From assembly GCF_028389875.1 (NCBI RefSeq), contig NC_084670.1, positions 16,401,383 through 16,465,382 on the forward strand: a stretch of 64,000 bases of DNA, read 5' to 3'. The notes beneath the pieces are model-generated. The model had not been told where the DNA came from, did no database searches, and worked only from the letters and a program-made list of their open reading frames with translations. Both the position numbers and the translations under genes were made by a program. Within the stretch, counting starts at the first letter, position 1. Each line of letters starts with the position of its first letter. This DNA comes from Rhea pennata (Eukaryota; Chordata; Aves; Rheiformes; Rheidae). This document shows positions 25,801 to 36,900 of the stretch, one piece after another.

Positions 25801-26889
25801 AAACAGTTTGACTGGAGAATATCTTACCTTGCAACAAAATAGTCACTTTCTGAAAAATATTTGGCTAGAAATGAGCCTTGCTCTCTAATGTTGGATAAAC
25901 TCTTTCCTCTTCAATATATGAAGGAATGTTTTATTAAGGGAGCCCAAGCTATGTGTAATAACCATTAACAAAAAGATATTAATATTACTTCCTTCAGAGA
26001 GGACCACACCCCCCACAAGAAACACACCCATTTCTGCACACCCACAGTGTTGATGAAGTGTTGCCAAGGACTACTTTTTGGCTTACACAACAATTCCTTA
26101 GAAAAGGACAGTAATCTCCAGAAAAAGCAAAATGATTTCAGCAAAATGCCAGGTTGGAGAAAACAGATGCTTCTTCAATACTTTGTCATAGGTAGATAAA
26201 ACTTCTCAAAAAGTGTGAAGTCTAAATGTATCAAAATACAGTTTTCTAGCTTATACAATTTCTATTGGGGAAGTATTTCTATTTTCTGCACTGGGCATTT
26301 GAAGCATCAGCAAGCTCCTCCTTTATCTTTTTTTAGTTTACATAAAGTTAAAGTGCTATCTAGTGATTTTAATCTACTAAGCAGAAGTGCTGGCAGACTT
26401 GTAGGAAATTAAACGCCCACTATTCATCAGGCTGATCTGCCCAGATTAAGATAATGGCAAGCTCTGCCATCTTGATAGTCTTATGGGAAGGTGTTACTGT
26501 AGTATCAGTGTAATATCAGTTGTAACTAAATGTTTAAGGTTGTGTTGAAATCCATACACAAAGCAGCTTTAAAGTTTTTTTGAAAAACTCTAAGGAGCTT
26601 TAACATTGGACACTACCACATATAGCAGGCAATGAAATTTCCATTAAATTTTAAATAATACATTTGCAAGTTTTTGCAAGAATGCCAGTTAGAATGCCTT
26701 ACTTTTGAGGCTTGTTTGCCTCATTTTTCCTTAAATAATTTAAGTTTTGCAATTTCAGTCTTCCAAACGTTTGATTTCTTTCTCCTGCACACATACATAC
26801 CCTTTCTGAGATGCTAGAAACAGACCACTTAAATGTGTAAGTAACCATTTCTCTTTCCACAGTATAGCAAGAAAGTTGCACTAAATTTA

Positions 26890-28205
26890 ATTGCTACAAC
26901 TTCAACAAGGGCAAGAATGAAAATCCAGGGAACTACAGGTCTGTCAGCCTAAGGGTGTCAACCTGAGGCTGGATTTTTTGGAGCAAATACTCCTAGAAGC
27001 CAATTCCAAGCTCCTGAGGGACACAAGTGCTTGAGAACAGCCAGTGTGGCTTTACCAAGGGCAAAGCTTTGATGCGAAGACTAGCTCAGCGAATGAGGGG
27101 ACAACAATGGATGTTGTTTACTTTGATTTTAGCAAGGTCTTCGACAACATCTCCCACAATACCCTTAAAGACAAATTGGTGAAATATAGAGTGGATAAAT
27201 GGCCCACAAGGTGAGTGGATAATTGACTGGGCTGGTGAGCACAAAGGATGGTGATCAGCCCTGCAAAGACCAGCTGGTAGGTGGTTACTAATGGCATTCC
27301 TCAGGGATGATACAGAGGCCAAAACTGTTAATATGTTTATTAATGACCAAGAGAAGGGGACAGTGTGTGCTCTCAGCAAGCTGTTGTCACATATCATTTG
27401 GCAGGGGGTGGGAGAGTGTTCAGTATTCTGCAAGGTAAAACTGCTGTTCAGAGAGATCTTGACAGCTGGAGAAAGGGCTCATGAAGTTCAACAAAGGAAA
27501 TGCAGAGGCTTTGCATCTGAGCTGGAATAAGCTCATGCAACATCACAGGTTGGGCAGAAAGCGGAGAGAAAGCACCTTTACAGAAAAGGGATGCTGGCAG
27601 ACAACAAGTTGACCTTAAGTTAGCTGTGCACCTTTGCCGTGAAGGAGGCCAATCTCATAGGAGCTATATTAGCAAGAGCGTAGCCAACAGGTTGAAGGAA
27701 GTGATTATTTCCCTCTGTTCAGCACCTGTAAGACCACATCTGGATGCTGTGTCCAATTTGAGCTCCTTAGTACAACACATTGACATATTGGACTGAGTCC
27801 GGCAGAGGGCCACCAAGATGATTAAGCACATGACACATGTAGAGCAGCTGAGAGAACCATGTTCAGCCTTAAGAGAGGCTAAAGGGAGAGCTCACTGATA
27901 TCTTCAGTTACCTAATGAGAGGGTACAGAGACGCTTCTCAGAGGTGCACATGGTAACAGACAAGAGACAACGGACTCATTGAAAGACAAGAAATTCTAAT
28001 TAGTTAGAAGGACATTGTTTCACTATGAGAGTGGACAAACATGGGAGCAAGTTGCCCAGAGCAGCTGGAGAATTTCTCTCCTTGGTGATATTCAAAACTC
28101 AGCTGAACAAGACCCTAAGCAACATAATGTAGTTGGACTTACTTTGAACAGCTGTTTGGACTAGACAGTCTCTAGAGATCTCTTCCAAACTAAATCGTTC
28201 TGACC
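26890..28205 (+). mobile_element. 5'-truncated, decayed CR1-type LINE
   Basis: Sense-strand remnant of a CR1 non-LTR retrotransposon, the dominant LINE of birds and other reptiles. Reading across several frames in order: a GNYR-x-VSL-like reverse-transcriptase segment near 26.93 kb; DFSKVFDNISHNTL near 27.13 kb, matching the family DFSKAFDTVSHN motif; a shortened PQG-to-INDL segment near 27.30-27.35 kb with the catalytic-centre region missing or scrambled; the KFNKGKC-like region near 27.49 kb; a VRPHLxxC-like segment near 27.73 kb; and the family's 3' untranslated-like end (TTGCCCAGAG, GATATTCAAAA, then the CTCTAGAGATCTCTTCCAA terminal part) up to about 28.2 kb. Stops and indels throughout make it inactive. 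The exact ends are approximate. Confidence 0.88.
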
Positions 28206-29294
28206 CTAGGAATTTTAAAGATGCTTGTTTTCTTTTCCTTCCAACATGTATATGGAAAGACTGTAAATGAAATGTTACATGGGGCTGGCAATGACTCCTA
28301 AAGGTAAGCTTCCATAACTTTTCTTCTACAGGAAAAGCAGTAGGTACAGCTCTGCACTGTCCTGAAATCCTGCTCTGCAGAGGCTTCTTTTGAATGGAGC
28401 CCATGAGCCTAAATATCCAAAATACACTGACAAAGTAGGTCAGCTTTCAACAGTTGGCCCTCATTAAGAAGTACTCTTTTTTTTGGGGGGGGGGAGCCTG
28501 TCTGCACTGCAAAATTGAGGATGAAGCAGAGATCCCTTAGCTAGTAAGTCTTCACAAATTAGTGCAGTACAGTGTCATGAGAAGGAGCTTGTGTCTAGAT
28601 GTAGTAACATGGCATTAGAAATATTAATAGCTCTATTAATATCAATTGCAGAGGCTGTAAAGGAGATTCATCCTGGGACAGCCCATTGGGAGGCTGGTAT
28701 GTTTTCACATGAGAATTGTTTCTTTTTCCCCTTGTTTTATTTCTTAAACTAAGGACTTTTTACATGAAAGAACCAAATGAAGCTTGTAAAGAAACTCAAA
28801 AGCTAGAGCATTACAGAATGAAAATTTCATTTGGTCTTCTTACGTATCTGCAGTATAACATAGACTTTAATTTCATTTTTTCTAGGTCCTGTCCTCTTGG
28901 AAAAAAAATAGGACTGATGTGTGTACCCAGTGCATGTCAATAATATCCTTTCTTTTGGGGGGGAATTTGAAGATGTTAGAATGGAAGCAGATTAGTTTCA
29001 CAGTGAGAATAGTTCTAAGTTATCCCTGGAGTTCTCTGCCACAGATGCTGAATATGTCACTCAAGCTTCTCAGAGAGAGACACAGTAAGTCTGCATTCCT
29101 CATTTGCTGGGTGCTCAACTTAATATATCTGGAATCTGGTATCTAGAATGATATTGAGCATGGGGAAGTTAATCGTGAACCTAACTGAACATAGTTAAGT
29201 CTGAACATATGATATTGAGCATCCTCAAAATATGCGGCTTTGGGTGTCTTACATGGAACATTCTAAATTCATAGATCTATTTAATAAATTTTGC

Positions 29295-29370
29295 TTTGGC
29301 AAACTTTTTTCATTTTCCCACCTGTATAATGGAGTTAGTACCTTCTTTCTAGTAAGTACTTTAGTGTTTG
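29295..29370 (+). repeat. MIR/L2-like fragment
   Basis: CATTTTCCCACCTGTATAAT followed by GGAGTTAGTACCTTC corresponds to the MIR/L2 3' block TTTCCCCATCTGTAAAATGG then GGATAATAGTACCT. By eye only. Confidence 0.55.
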
Positions 29371-29939
29371 TTTACCTCTCAGATTCTGTAAAGAACAGTA
29401 ATCCATAAAAAGCCCATGAAAATTACTGTCCACTGAGTTGTGAGATAGTACAATCATTGGGAGTACATAATAAGATGTAGTGTTCATCCTGAAATGTTAA
29501 TTAATACCCAACTTCATTCAGTATGATCCCCACTTTATCCATTAAAGCGATCACCCTAGGCAACAGAAAACATGGAAAGTAACAACTATAAACAAGATCC
29601 ACTAAGGAATGATCCTGAAAATTACCCATGCTGTTCTTGCATTGGCATTTTGTAAATTTACTTTAGGTGCTTCCCTAAAAAATCAGCTCTGTGTATGCCC
29701 AGGTCTGGGTACAGTTTGGAAGGAGTGAAATAGCTTAGCATTTACTTCATGCTTACACCTAGCTAGATGAACAAAAGGCAATCCTGTAGCAGAGGTCTTG
29801 GACAGCCTGGTACAAAAGGTATTCTTAGAACATGCATAACAAACATCAAAGACCAAGGCTTTCCACAAAATATAGCAACAGGCTTTCTCTAAAATGTGAT
29901 GGTACCTATGTGAGTCTTTCATATGGTAGCATATTGTGC

Positions 29940-30015
29940 TATGCTCATGTTCAACTCCTTTCTTAATTAAGGAGATGTGGGTTCAAACCCAGATTCCCCT
30001 GCCACAGACAGTGTC
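29940..30015 (+). repeat. possible tRNA-derived SINE remnant
   Basis: GGTTCAAACCC at 29980-29990 fits the pol III box B and lies in a GGGTTCAAACCCAG context followed by CCCCTGCCAC. This resembles the tRNA-related head of MIR-like SINEs. No clear box A or full cloverleaf was found, so it is not called a tRNA gene. Confidence 0.35.
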
Positions 30016-31390
30016 TCATACCACTCTAAATATTCTATGTTGAGTCAGATCACATTATGCATTTTTCACTGTGCAAAAGCCCAACATAATATCAGGCCAA
30101 AAGCGAAAAAAACCTACTTCCTGAGTAGCTGAACAAAATATGTCTGCAGCTATAATGCAACCACACTGTCTGAGACTTGAATTAGTATTATTTCCACTCA
30201 GCGTTACTTTGTGCTGTTTAAATGCATTAGCCTCTTTGACCTAGCTTGGCTACCACTTCAACAATTCAGATAGCATTTCCTTACTGGTGAAGAACTTATG
30301 CTGGGCCTAAGGGTTTTGAAGAAGTGCAGGGGTTTTGAGGGCTGTAACTGTGGACCTCTGAAAAGTTAGCTCTGAAGGAACCTTAAGCCACCCCGCTTTT
30401 TGATGTTTTGTTGTGACCTTACTGTTTCCCCTTTCAGAACCAGTTTTAGATCAATACTGTGTTTCTAACTACATTACCTTAGGGGATTTTGTCCTAGAGA
30501 AAAATCAATTACTTCTTTCTTATCCTCTCCTCTACTAACACATGTCAAGACTTCTTAGAACTGAGACATTACTTTACTGAAATTGTGTTCACTGAATCTT
30601 ACGACGTTCAAAATACTATTACCAATTAGTGGTCATCTGTTTTAAGAATAAGCACCCATAAGTTTGGTTACTTGAATCTAATTGGGAATTGCTTTACCAT
30701 ATTAATGAGGCAATGTAACTACAGTCAAAGTAAGTCATTTTTAAAAACATATACAAGAGCTTTCTGCTTTATTTTCCAGGTAAAAATCATTGTACGGTAA
30801 GAAGAAACAAAGAAGTCTGTAGATCTTATCTCTCTTCCCATATAGCCACTGGTTTGTTTGATTTGGAGTACCAGGTTTTCTGGGGCACTTTGTTCAATGT
30901 GAATCTTGAAGACGTGCAGTAAATACTGTCTACCTTCACACAATGAAACTGAGAAAAATAAAAAAAAAAAGTAAAATATTGATTCTTTATTACAATTTTA
31001 AAAAAAGTTCTCTTTCCAGTAAATTCTTGGGACCAGATACACCCTATCTTCTAAAAATATTTTTTTTCTTCTTCTTCCATAAATATTTTCTAACTTCAGT
31101 TCCTTTCCCCAGATGAGTTGTTGTCCTTTCAACCTAATCAAGAAATAGTTTTCAATTGTTTAAAATGATACAACAGCAAAGATCCCAGAGCACTACCGTA
31201 CCACAACTCCAAATGATGTTTCCATTATTGCAGCTCAAGTCAGTAGTAGCTAACAGGAAGGTTTCCTCCAAAATTCTTTAGTGCTGACATGGAATAAATG
31301 TTTTCATTCATTACTGACTCTCTAGTGGAGAACTTGCAAGTTTACACAAATCAAAGTTACTGGGATAACTTTGAACAAAACAATGTTTGT

Positions 31391-31428
31391 GGGGGGGTTT
31401 TTTGTTTGTTTGTTTTGGTTTTGTTTTG

Positions 31429-31459
<31 letters not shown>

Positions 31460-31481
31460 TGTTTTTTTTTTTGTTTTTTTT
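31391..31481. repeat. (TTTTG)n microsatellite
   Basis: A G run, then about a dozen TTTTG/TTTG units, then T-rich sequence. Likely length-variable and prone to assembly error. Confidence 0.92.
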
Positions 31482-33508
31482 GACCAGGGCAGTTTCTTCT
31501 AAAAGACAAAGTCAGTTTTCTGGCAATACTACATTAGTTGTAAAAGAGTTGTAAAAAAGAAACATCCTGGTTAAAGTGTTATTATTTATACAGTGTTCAT
31601 AGCTAAGGTAAACAAAAGACTCTGGGACTCACAGCATTTCTATTAAGACATTAAATTAATACTAAGCACACATTTATTAGTTGGATCTTCTATTAAAATT
31701 ATTTTATAATTTTGCCTTCTAGTGATCCTGTTTTTACCGGATCCACAATGTGTTTCTGGTGTCCTTTTATTGTCCCTCCTGTGCCCTAGGAAGTTTTTGT
31801 ATTACTGTGTATCATTATTTTGTTCTTGTGACTCCCTAGACATAACATTAGGAGGTCATCTTCCCCTTTGCTAGGAGAGAGAATGTGGGTTTTTTTCCGT
31901 ATGTAAGCGCTGAGCTTCACAAAATCATGCTGCACATCGGTTTGCAACGACAACAAAAACACTATTGCAAACTGAAAGTAAAAATAGCTCAGAAACCCTG
32001 AATTTCTACTAATAGCACTGATCAGAAGCTCTGCTAATGACTTTTAGAGATACACTTGCAATCTATAACATTTGAGTCAGCTACTTACTCAGTATAAGCG
32101 AAAGTAGTAATACAGTGTGTACTTCACCCCTTTGTAACAATTTTATGTTACAAAGGAAAAAGGTACCCTCCCACTAATGATCAGGTGACAACCTATAAGG
32201 CTGAATTTGTTCTTCTATCATCCTTAACAGACTGTCACATTTCCTCTTTTGGTAGCAAAATTTAGAAATAGAAACAAAATCTTGAGGCTTGAATTAGGAT
32301 CTGAATTAATTAATGCTGTGTTAGTCTAAGATCCAGTCTAGCGGAGGTGGGAAAAAAGCAAGCGCTAAGATAAGTAAAGTTACAGAAAGTCTTCAGTCAA
32401 CATATTCCAAACTAAATTCCCTCAAATCTCAATTACCATGGAAACTGCTTATCCTTAAGGCACCAAATTGTTGAAATATTTTCTCTTGACAAAAATGGGA
32501 GCGGAGCCATAAATTATGGGACTGTGCATAATGGGGACTATGATCTTTCATCTACATCTCCATTAATCAGAAATAATCTCAATGAAGCAAGTGAGTTACA
32601 GAGTTAAATTAGCTTACAAGATGGGAAAAATGGGTTTGAGATGCTGTTTAATTCAGGGTGTTTCTATGTCTATTTCCATAATCTTCATGTGTTTATATTA
32701 ACACATTTATTTTTCCCTTTTTCTAGAAAGAGAAGCCTAGTAACACAAAATATTAATTGTGTAATAAAATTAGCAGGCATATTCCAGTTTTGAGGCACAT
32801 CTTTAGAAACAGAACTTATCAGTGCCACTGAGGCTCAGAACTTTGCAATTTGAGATTTAAAAAGACCTCTAATTCATCCCAAGCCTCCAATATCCTCAGT
32901 ATTCAAGTCCTGAGTATGCTATTTACTGTGCGGCAACACTTGTACATCTTTGAGATGGAAAGCCAGCTCAGGAAATAAATCCCTATTTCCTGTTGTACAC
33001 AAATTAAAACTCTATAATTAGTTCTAGGGGTTTTCGATTTCATTTTAATAGTAACAATTTTTAGAAGAATAAAAATAATTTTCAAGGAAGTCACTTTAAA
33101 AAAATCCTGATTCCTTTATTTAAAGAGACACTCCTCCAAACCTAAATCACTGGTGCTGTGTGAGTAAATACCTACATGTGAAACGTGTGCGTACAGGGAA
33201 AAACTAGGTGGTCGTGACGTTAACAAAATTTGTATGTATTAATCAGCGTGCCACGTTCGCTCAAAGCTTTCTGTTTTGATATCGTTAGGCTCAGTCATAA
33301 GCTACACTGCAGTAATACTTTGCCTCAAAGACCTCTCATTTTACCTCAAGGCTCCTTGCGTGCTGAGCGGCTGTTTTACCCGTTTCGCAGCCGCCGCAAC
33401 AGCTCGGAGCCGGGCCCGAGCGGGCGCCGCCTGAGCGCATCTGCGACTCGCAGGGCGGCGGCTGCCGCCGGGGCCCGCCGCCCCCCTCCGCCGCGAGGTG
33501 CCGCGGCC

Positions 33509-33522
33509 GTTGCCCTGACAAC
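33509..33522 (+). promoter_or_regulatory. X-box-like (RFX) motif
   Basis: GTTGCC-CT-GACAAC: a perfect left half-site and a right half-site with one mismatch to the RGYAAC consensus, about 250 bases upstream of the RPF1 ATG. Confidence 0.35.
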
Positions 33523-33599
33523 GGGTGGCCGTTGGCCCAGGGCGCTGCCGCAGCGCGAGGCACCGCCCCCACCACCAACGTCCTCGCGAAAGCGCCCTC

Positions 33600-33611
33600 T
33601 GCGCATGCGCG
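33600..33611 (+). promoter_or_regulatory. NRF1 binding site
   Basis: TGCGCATGCGCG matches the NRF1 consensus YGCGCAYGCGCR and lies about 160 bases upstream of the RPF1 start codon inside the CpG island. This is typical of ribosome-biogenesis and mitochondrial genes. Confidence 0.65.
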
Positions 33612-33768
33612 CGCCGCGCTGCCTCGGCGCCGGGGCGCTTCCCCCACCCCCCGCTGCCGCCTTCCGGCTGGTCAGGGCGCAGGCGCGGGGCGCGGCCGCC
33701 CGGCCGACGGGCGGTGCCGGCGGGGTTAGAGGTCAGGGGTGAGGGGTGAGTTCCTGCGGCGCGGCGGC

Positions 33769-33936
33769 ATGGCGGGCGGCGGCATGGCGGGCGGCGCGGC
33801 CCCGGCCCCGGCCCCGGCCCCGGCCCCGGCGGGCCCCGAGCGGGTGCTCTTCCCGCCCACCTTCAGCGTGTCCGAGATCAAGAACAAGCAGCGGCGGCAC
33901 TTTATGTTCCTCCGCTGGAAACAGCAGCAGCGGAAG
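33769..33936 (+). CDS. RPF1: RPF1 exon 1
   Basis: 56 codons. The low-complexity start [10 protein letters not shown] and the Pro-Ala run come from a GGCCCC repeat. Conserved sequence begins at [17 protein letters not shown]. Donor AAG|GTGAGG. Confidence 0.92.
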
Positions 33937-36900
33937 GTGAGGCACAGCGCGGCGGCGGGCGAGGGCGGCGGCCCGGGCTAACGGCTAACGGCGCCTCTCG
34001 TTGTCCCCGCTAGGAGAAGCTGGCCAGCAGGAAGAAGCGGCGAAAGGAGCGAGAGGCCCTCGGAGACCAAGTAAGAGCTGAGGCCGCGGCGTGCCTCGGG
34101 GCGGCCCCGCCTCGGGGCGCCTGTACCTCCGTTGCACGGTGACGGCGGCGCTGCTCCGGTGGTATTTCTTCTGCTGGGCGCTGCACTGGGCCTTCTCCAG
34201 CTCCGTGAGTGAGAGGATTTCCCCGCTGGCACTTCAGTGAGGAGCGAGCAGCGATCGATCGCAGTGCTCCCTGCGCGTGGCAGTCTTTAGGGACGCTGTG
34301 CCTCTGCAGGATGTGTCAAGCAGCTAAGCTTGTAAATGGTGCTTGTTCTGGGTTAAATTATGGTGTGATAGGGAGTGTGATTCCTCACTCCCTTTATCCC
34401 TTCCTTTTCAAAAGCTGTCATAGAATAAACAATACCTTTAATTACATGTAGAAATAAACACAATATTTTGATAGTATGAGCCTTTTTCACAATATGCTTT
34501 AAAATAACATAAATGTGTTGTGTTAAAAAGCTTATATATGTTATTCTAGGCACCTCCAAAAGCTGTACCGAAGACAATTGAAAATCAGAGAGTATATGAT
34601 GAAACAACTGTAGATCCCAATGATGAAGAGGTAACCTTAATTTCAGCATTTTTTTCCACAAGAAGTGATTTAAAATGGATTGATGAAACTTAATGTTCTT
34701 TACTCCCTTATTAAAGTGTTAATGGATTATTTTTTACATGTGATGAATTCACTAATGGGTGATGTCATTCTTTATTGTCTACCTTAAATAATTGCCCTTT
34801 GCATTATTGTTAGGAAAACTTGCTCACCATTTTTCATTTTTGTGAAAGTATTTTAAAAATGAATGCCTTGGGATGATTAATTATAGCATAGATCTTGTGA
34901 ATTTAAATTTTTGCTATTAATTTCATCAGAATTTAGATCAGACTGAACAATTGTTCCTTAATTATTCAGTATTAATATGTGGTGGAATAACAAGATTTCT
35001 GTTCTTCCAGGTTGCTTTTGATGAAGCAACTGATGAATTTGCACCATATTTCAACAGACAGACGATTCCCAAGATTCTTATTACAACATCAGACAGACCT
35101 CGTGGGGTATGTATGCTTTGCTTAGGGAGTGTTACAGGATAGCTATGATTCAAATTGTAATTAGTAAATTCAATTTTGCTGTAGGAATGGGTTTAAAAAT
35201 ACAACTTGTGGTAACCTCTATGCAGAGGTGAAGTCAACTGGTTGGAAGAGATACCTTAATGCTAAATTGTTAGGTTCTTTTTGGTCATGACAAACATACT
35301 TTGGGTTTTAGCAACACTCAAGATGGTCTTAATTTCTCTGAGGGGATTAAACTTCTTACCTTTCAAATGTAATTTGACTTAAAAGCCAATAATCACTATA
35401 TGCAATCTTAAAATTGAAAAACTAGCAAATTGGAAATAATAGCTCCCATATGGATTTTTTCCCTGCTTATTTAGTGACTGTTGATAACCTTATGTGTATA
35501 TAACCTGTTACTTTCTTTAGCTCCATTCTTTCATTTAAAAAATAAATAATAAAAAAAAAATCACGGACATGTTCTTTTATGCGTTACCTAACTAGAGAAA
35601 TTTGTGACACTTTGTGAAAACTATAGAAGTGGTTTTAAATATAGGAAAATGTAAACTGCAAACCATCTGAAAACTGGTGTAGGTAGAGTTTCTGAAGCAA
35701 TATCTGTATTGTATTTTGAAATGGTAACAACATTTTGTAAATTGATGTCCTTAATAAATATGTGGGTTGGGGATTGCTTTTGGGAATTTTTCTACTTGAC
35801 TATGTTTGAGAACAAAATACTAAAGAAAATATTACTTCTAAAAAAAAGAAAAAAAAGTCCCCGATGCTTGGAATGAGCTGCAGTCTTTACTGCAAATATG
35901 TCCTAAGCAAAAATGAAAAATACAGTTCTAACATGTAGTGCAGTAGAAATCAAGAGAAATTTTCTAGTGACTGAATAAAGAAATTTGGAAGCTTGTCTTC
36001 AAACAATATTATTACTCCTAACATCTCTGAAAAAAACACGAAGAAGAGCAGTCGGAATGAACAGTCATCCATCCCTGTTTGAATTTGTCTGTGTATTTAA
36101 GAAATTGCAACTTAGCCCACCTGTTTTACAGAGAACAGTGAGGTTCTGTGAACAGTTGTCTACTGTTATACCTAACTCACATGTCTACTATCGAAGAGGA
36201 TTGGCTTTGAAAAGAATTATTCCACAGTGTATTGCAAGAGACTTCACAGATTTAATCGTCATTAACGAAGATCGCAAAATACCAAGTATCCTTTACGTAT
36301 TTCTTAAAATAGATGTACTATCTCTAGGCCTATTGGGGGAAAAAGTATTTTGAGTTTAGTAGGCAGCAAGGATGTTGTTTTGGATTTTTTCCCCTTCACT
36401 ATGCAGCTTAGGTTGCAGTTGCAAAGTTTTTAAAAAAAATCGCTGTGCCAACGTAAGTACCTGATGGCTAATGGGACTTGAAATTATTAAAGAAACTGTG
36501 GTTTTCTTTATTTGCAGGACATAGATAGATAGTGTTACTGTTTCACTGAACTTTACAGTTGGATTAATAAACATGTTTTTCTGACGAGAGAGTTTCATTT
36601 AGTAATGGTTCATATAGTCAGCAAAACTAATTAGTAAGATGGCAAGTGCCAGAATATTCTTCTGCTCAGCTATTAAAACAAACGTTTAATGAACGTGCTT
36701 CAGAATACTAGTTAATTAGTTTATGAATGTATTTGAGGAAAAATAATAAAACCTCATAAATCAGGCATAGATCATGGATATAATATTCTAATTCAACATT
36801 ACATTTCACAGAACCTGTCCTCTGTAAATCACGTCGAATTTCATCAGCTTTTCTTTAACTCAGTGAACAGATGGTCTTGTTTTAAGTCATTTGCCTGATG

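Larger units (their letters stand above)
10960..26890. other. intergenic desert, first part
   Basis: No protein-coding gene is supported. Open frames of 60-131 codons occur on both strands but lack splice-consistent partners or recognisable domains. Contents noted separately: an exon-like minus-strand stretch at 12115-12207, a CpG-bearing patch at 12.87-13.14 kb, a MIR/L2-like fragment near 16.57 kb, a 27-base A run at 16811-16837, and a perfect hairpin at 20010-20037. Confidence 0.6.
28206..33360. other. intergenic desert, second part, upstream of RPF1
   Basis: No supported gene. It holds a MIR/L2-like piece (29295-29370), a tRNA-like box B (29980-29990), a TTTTG microsatellite (31391-31481), a perfect inverted repeat (32129-32156) and a stretch at 32.39-32.62 kb dense in homeodomain-like and X-box-like words. 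Confidence 0.6.
33360..34180. promoter_or_regulatory. CpG island promoter of RPF1
   Basis: Abrupt shift from AT-rich sequence to dense CpG, covering the upstream region, exon 1, the 77-base intron 1 and exon 2 of RPF1. It contains an NRF1-type palindrome (33600-33611) and an RFX-like X-box (33509-33522). There is no TATA box near the start, as usual for housekeeping genes. No minus-strand partner gene was recognised. Confidence 0.85.

Noticed and set aside
29971-30000. tRNA gene
   Set aside because: Good box B but no matching box A, acceptor stem or anticodon arm. Better explained as a SINE remnant.
31298-31483. Phe/Val/Leu-rich open frame
   Set aside because: Direct translation of the TTTTG microsatellite.
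33230-33742. 170-codon open frame upstream of RPF1
   Set aside because: Arg/Pro/Ala-rich product of stop-poor CpG-island DNA, with open frames on both strands. No family resemblance.
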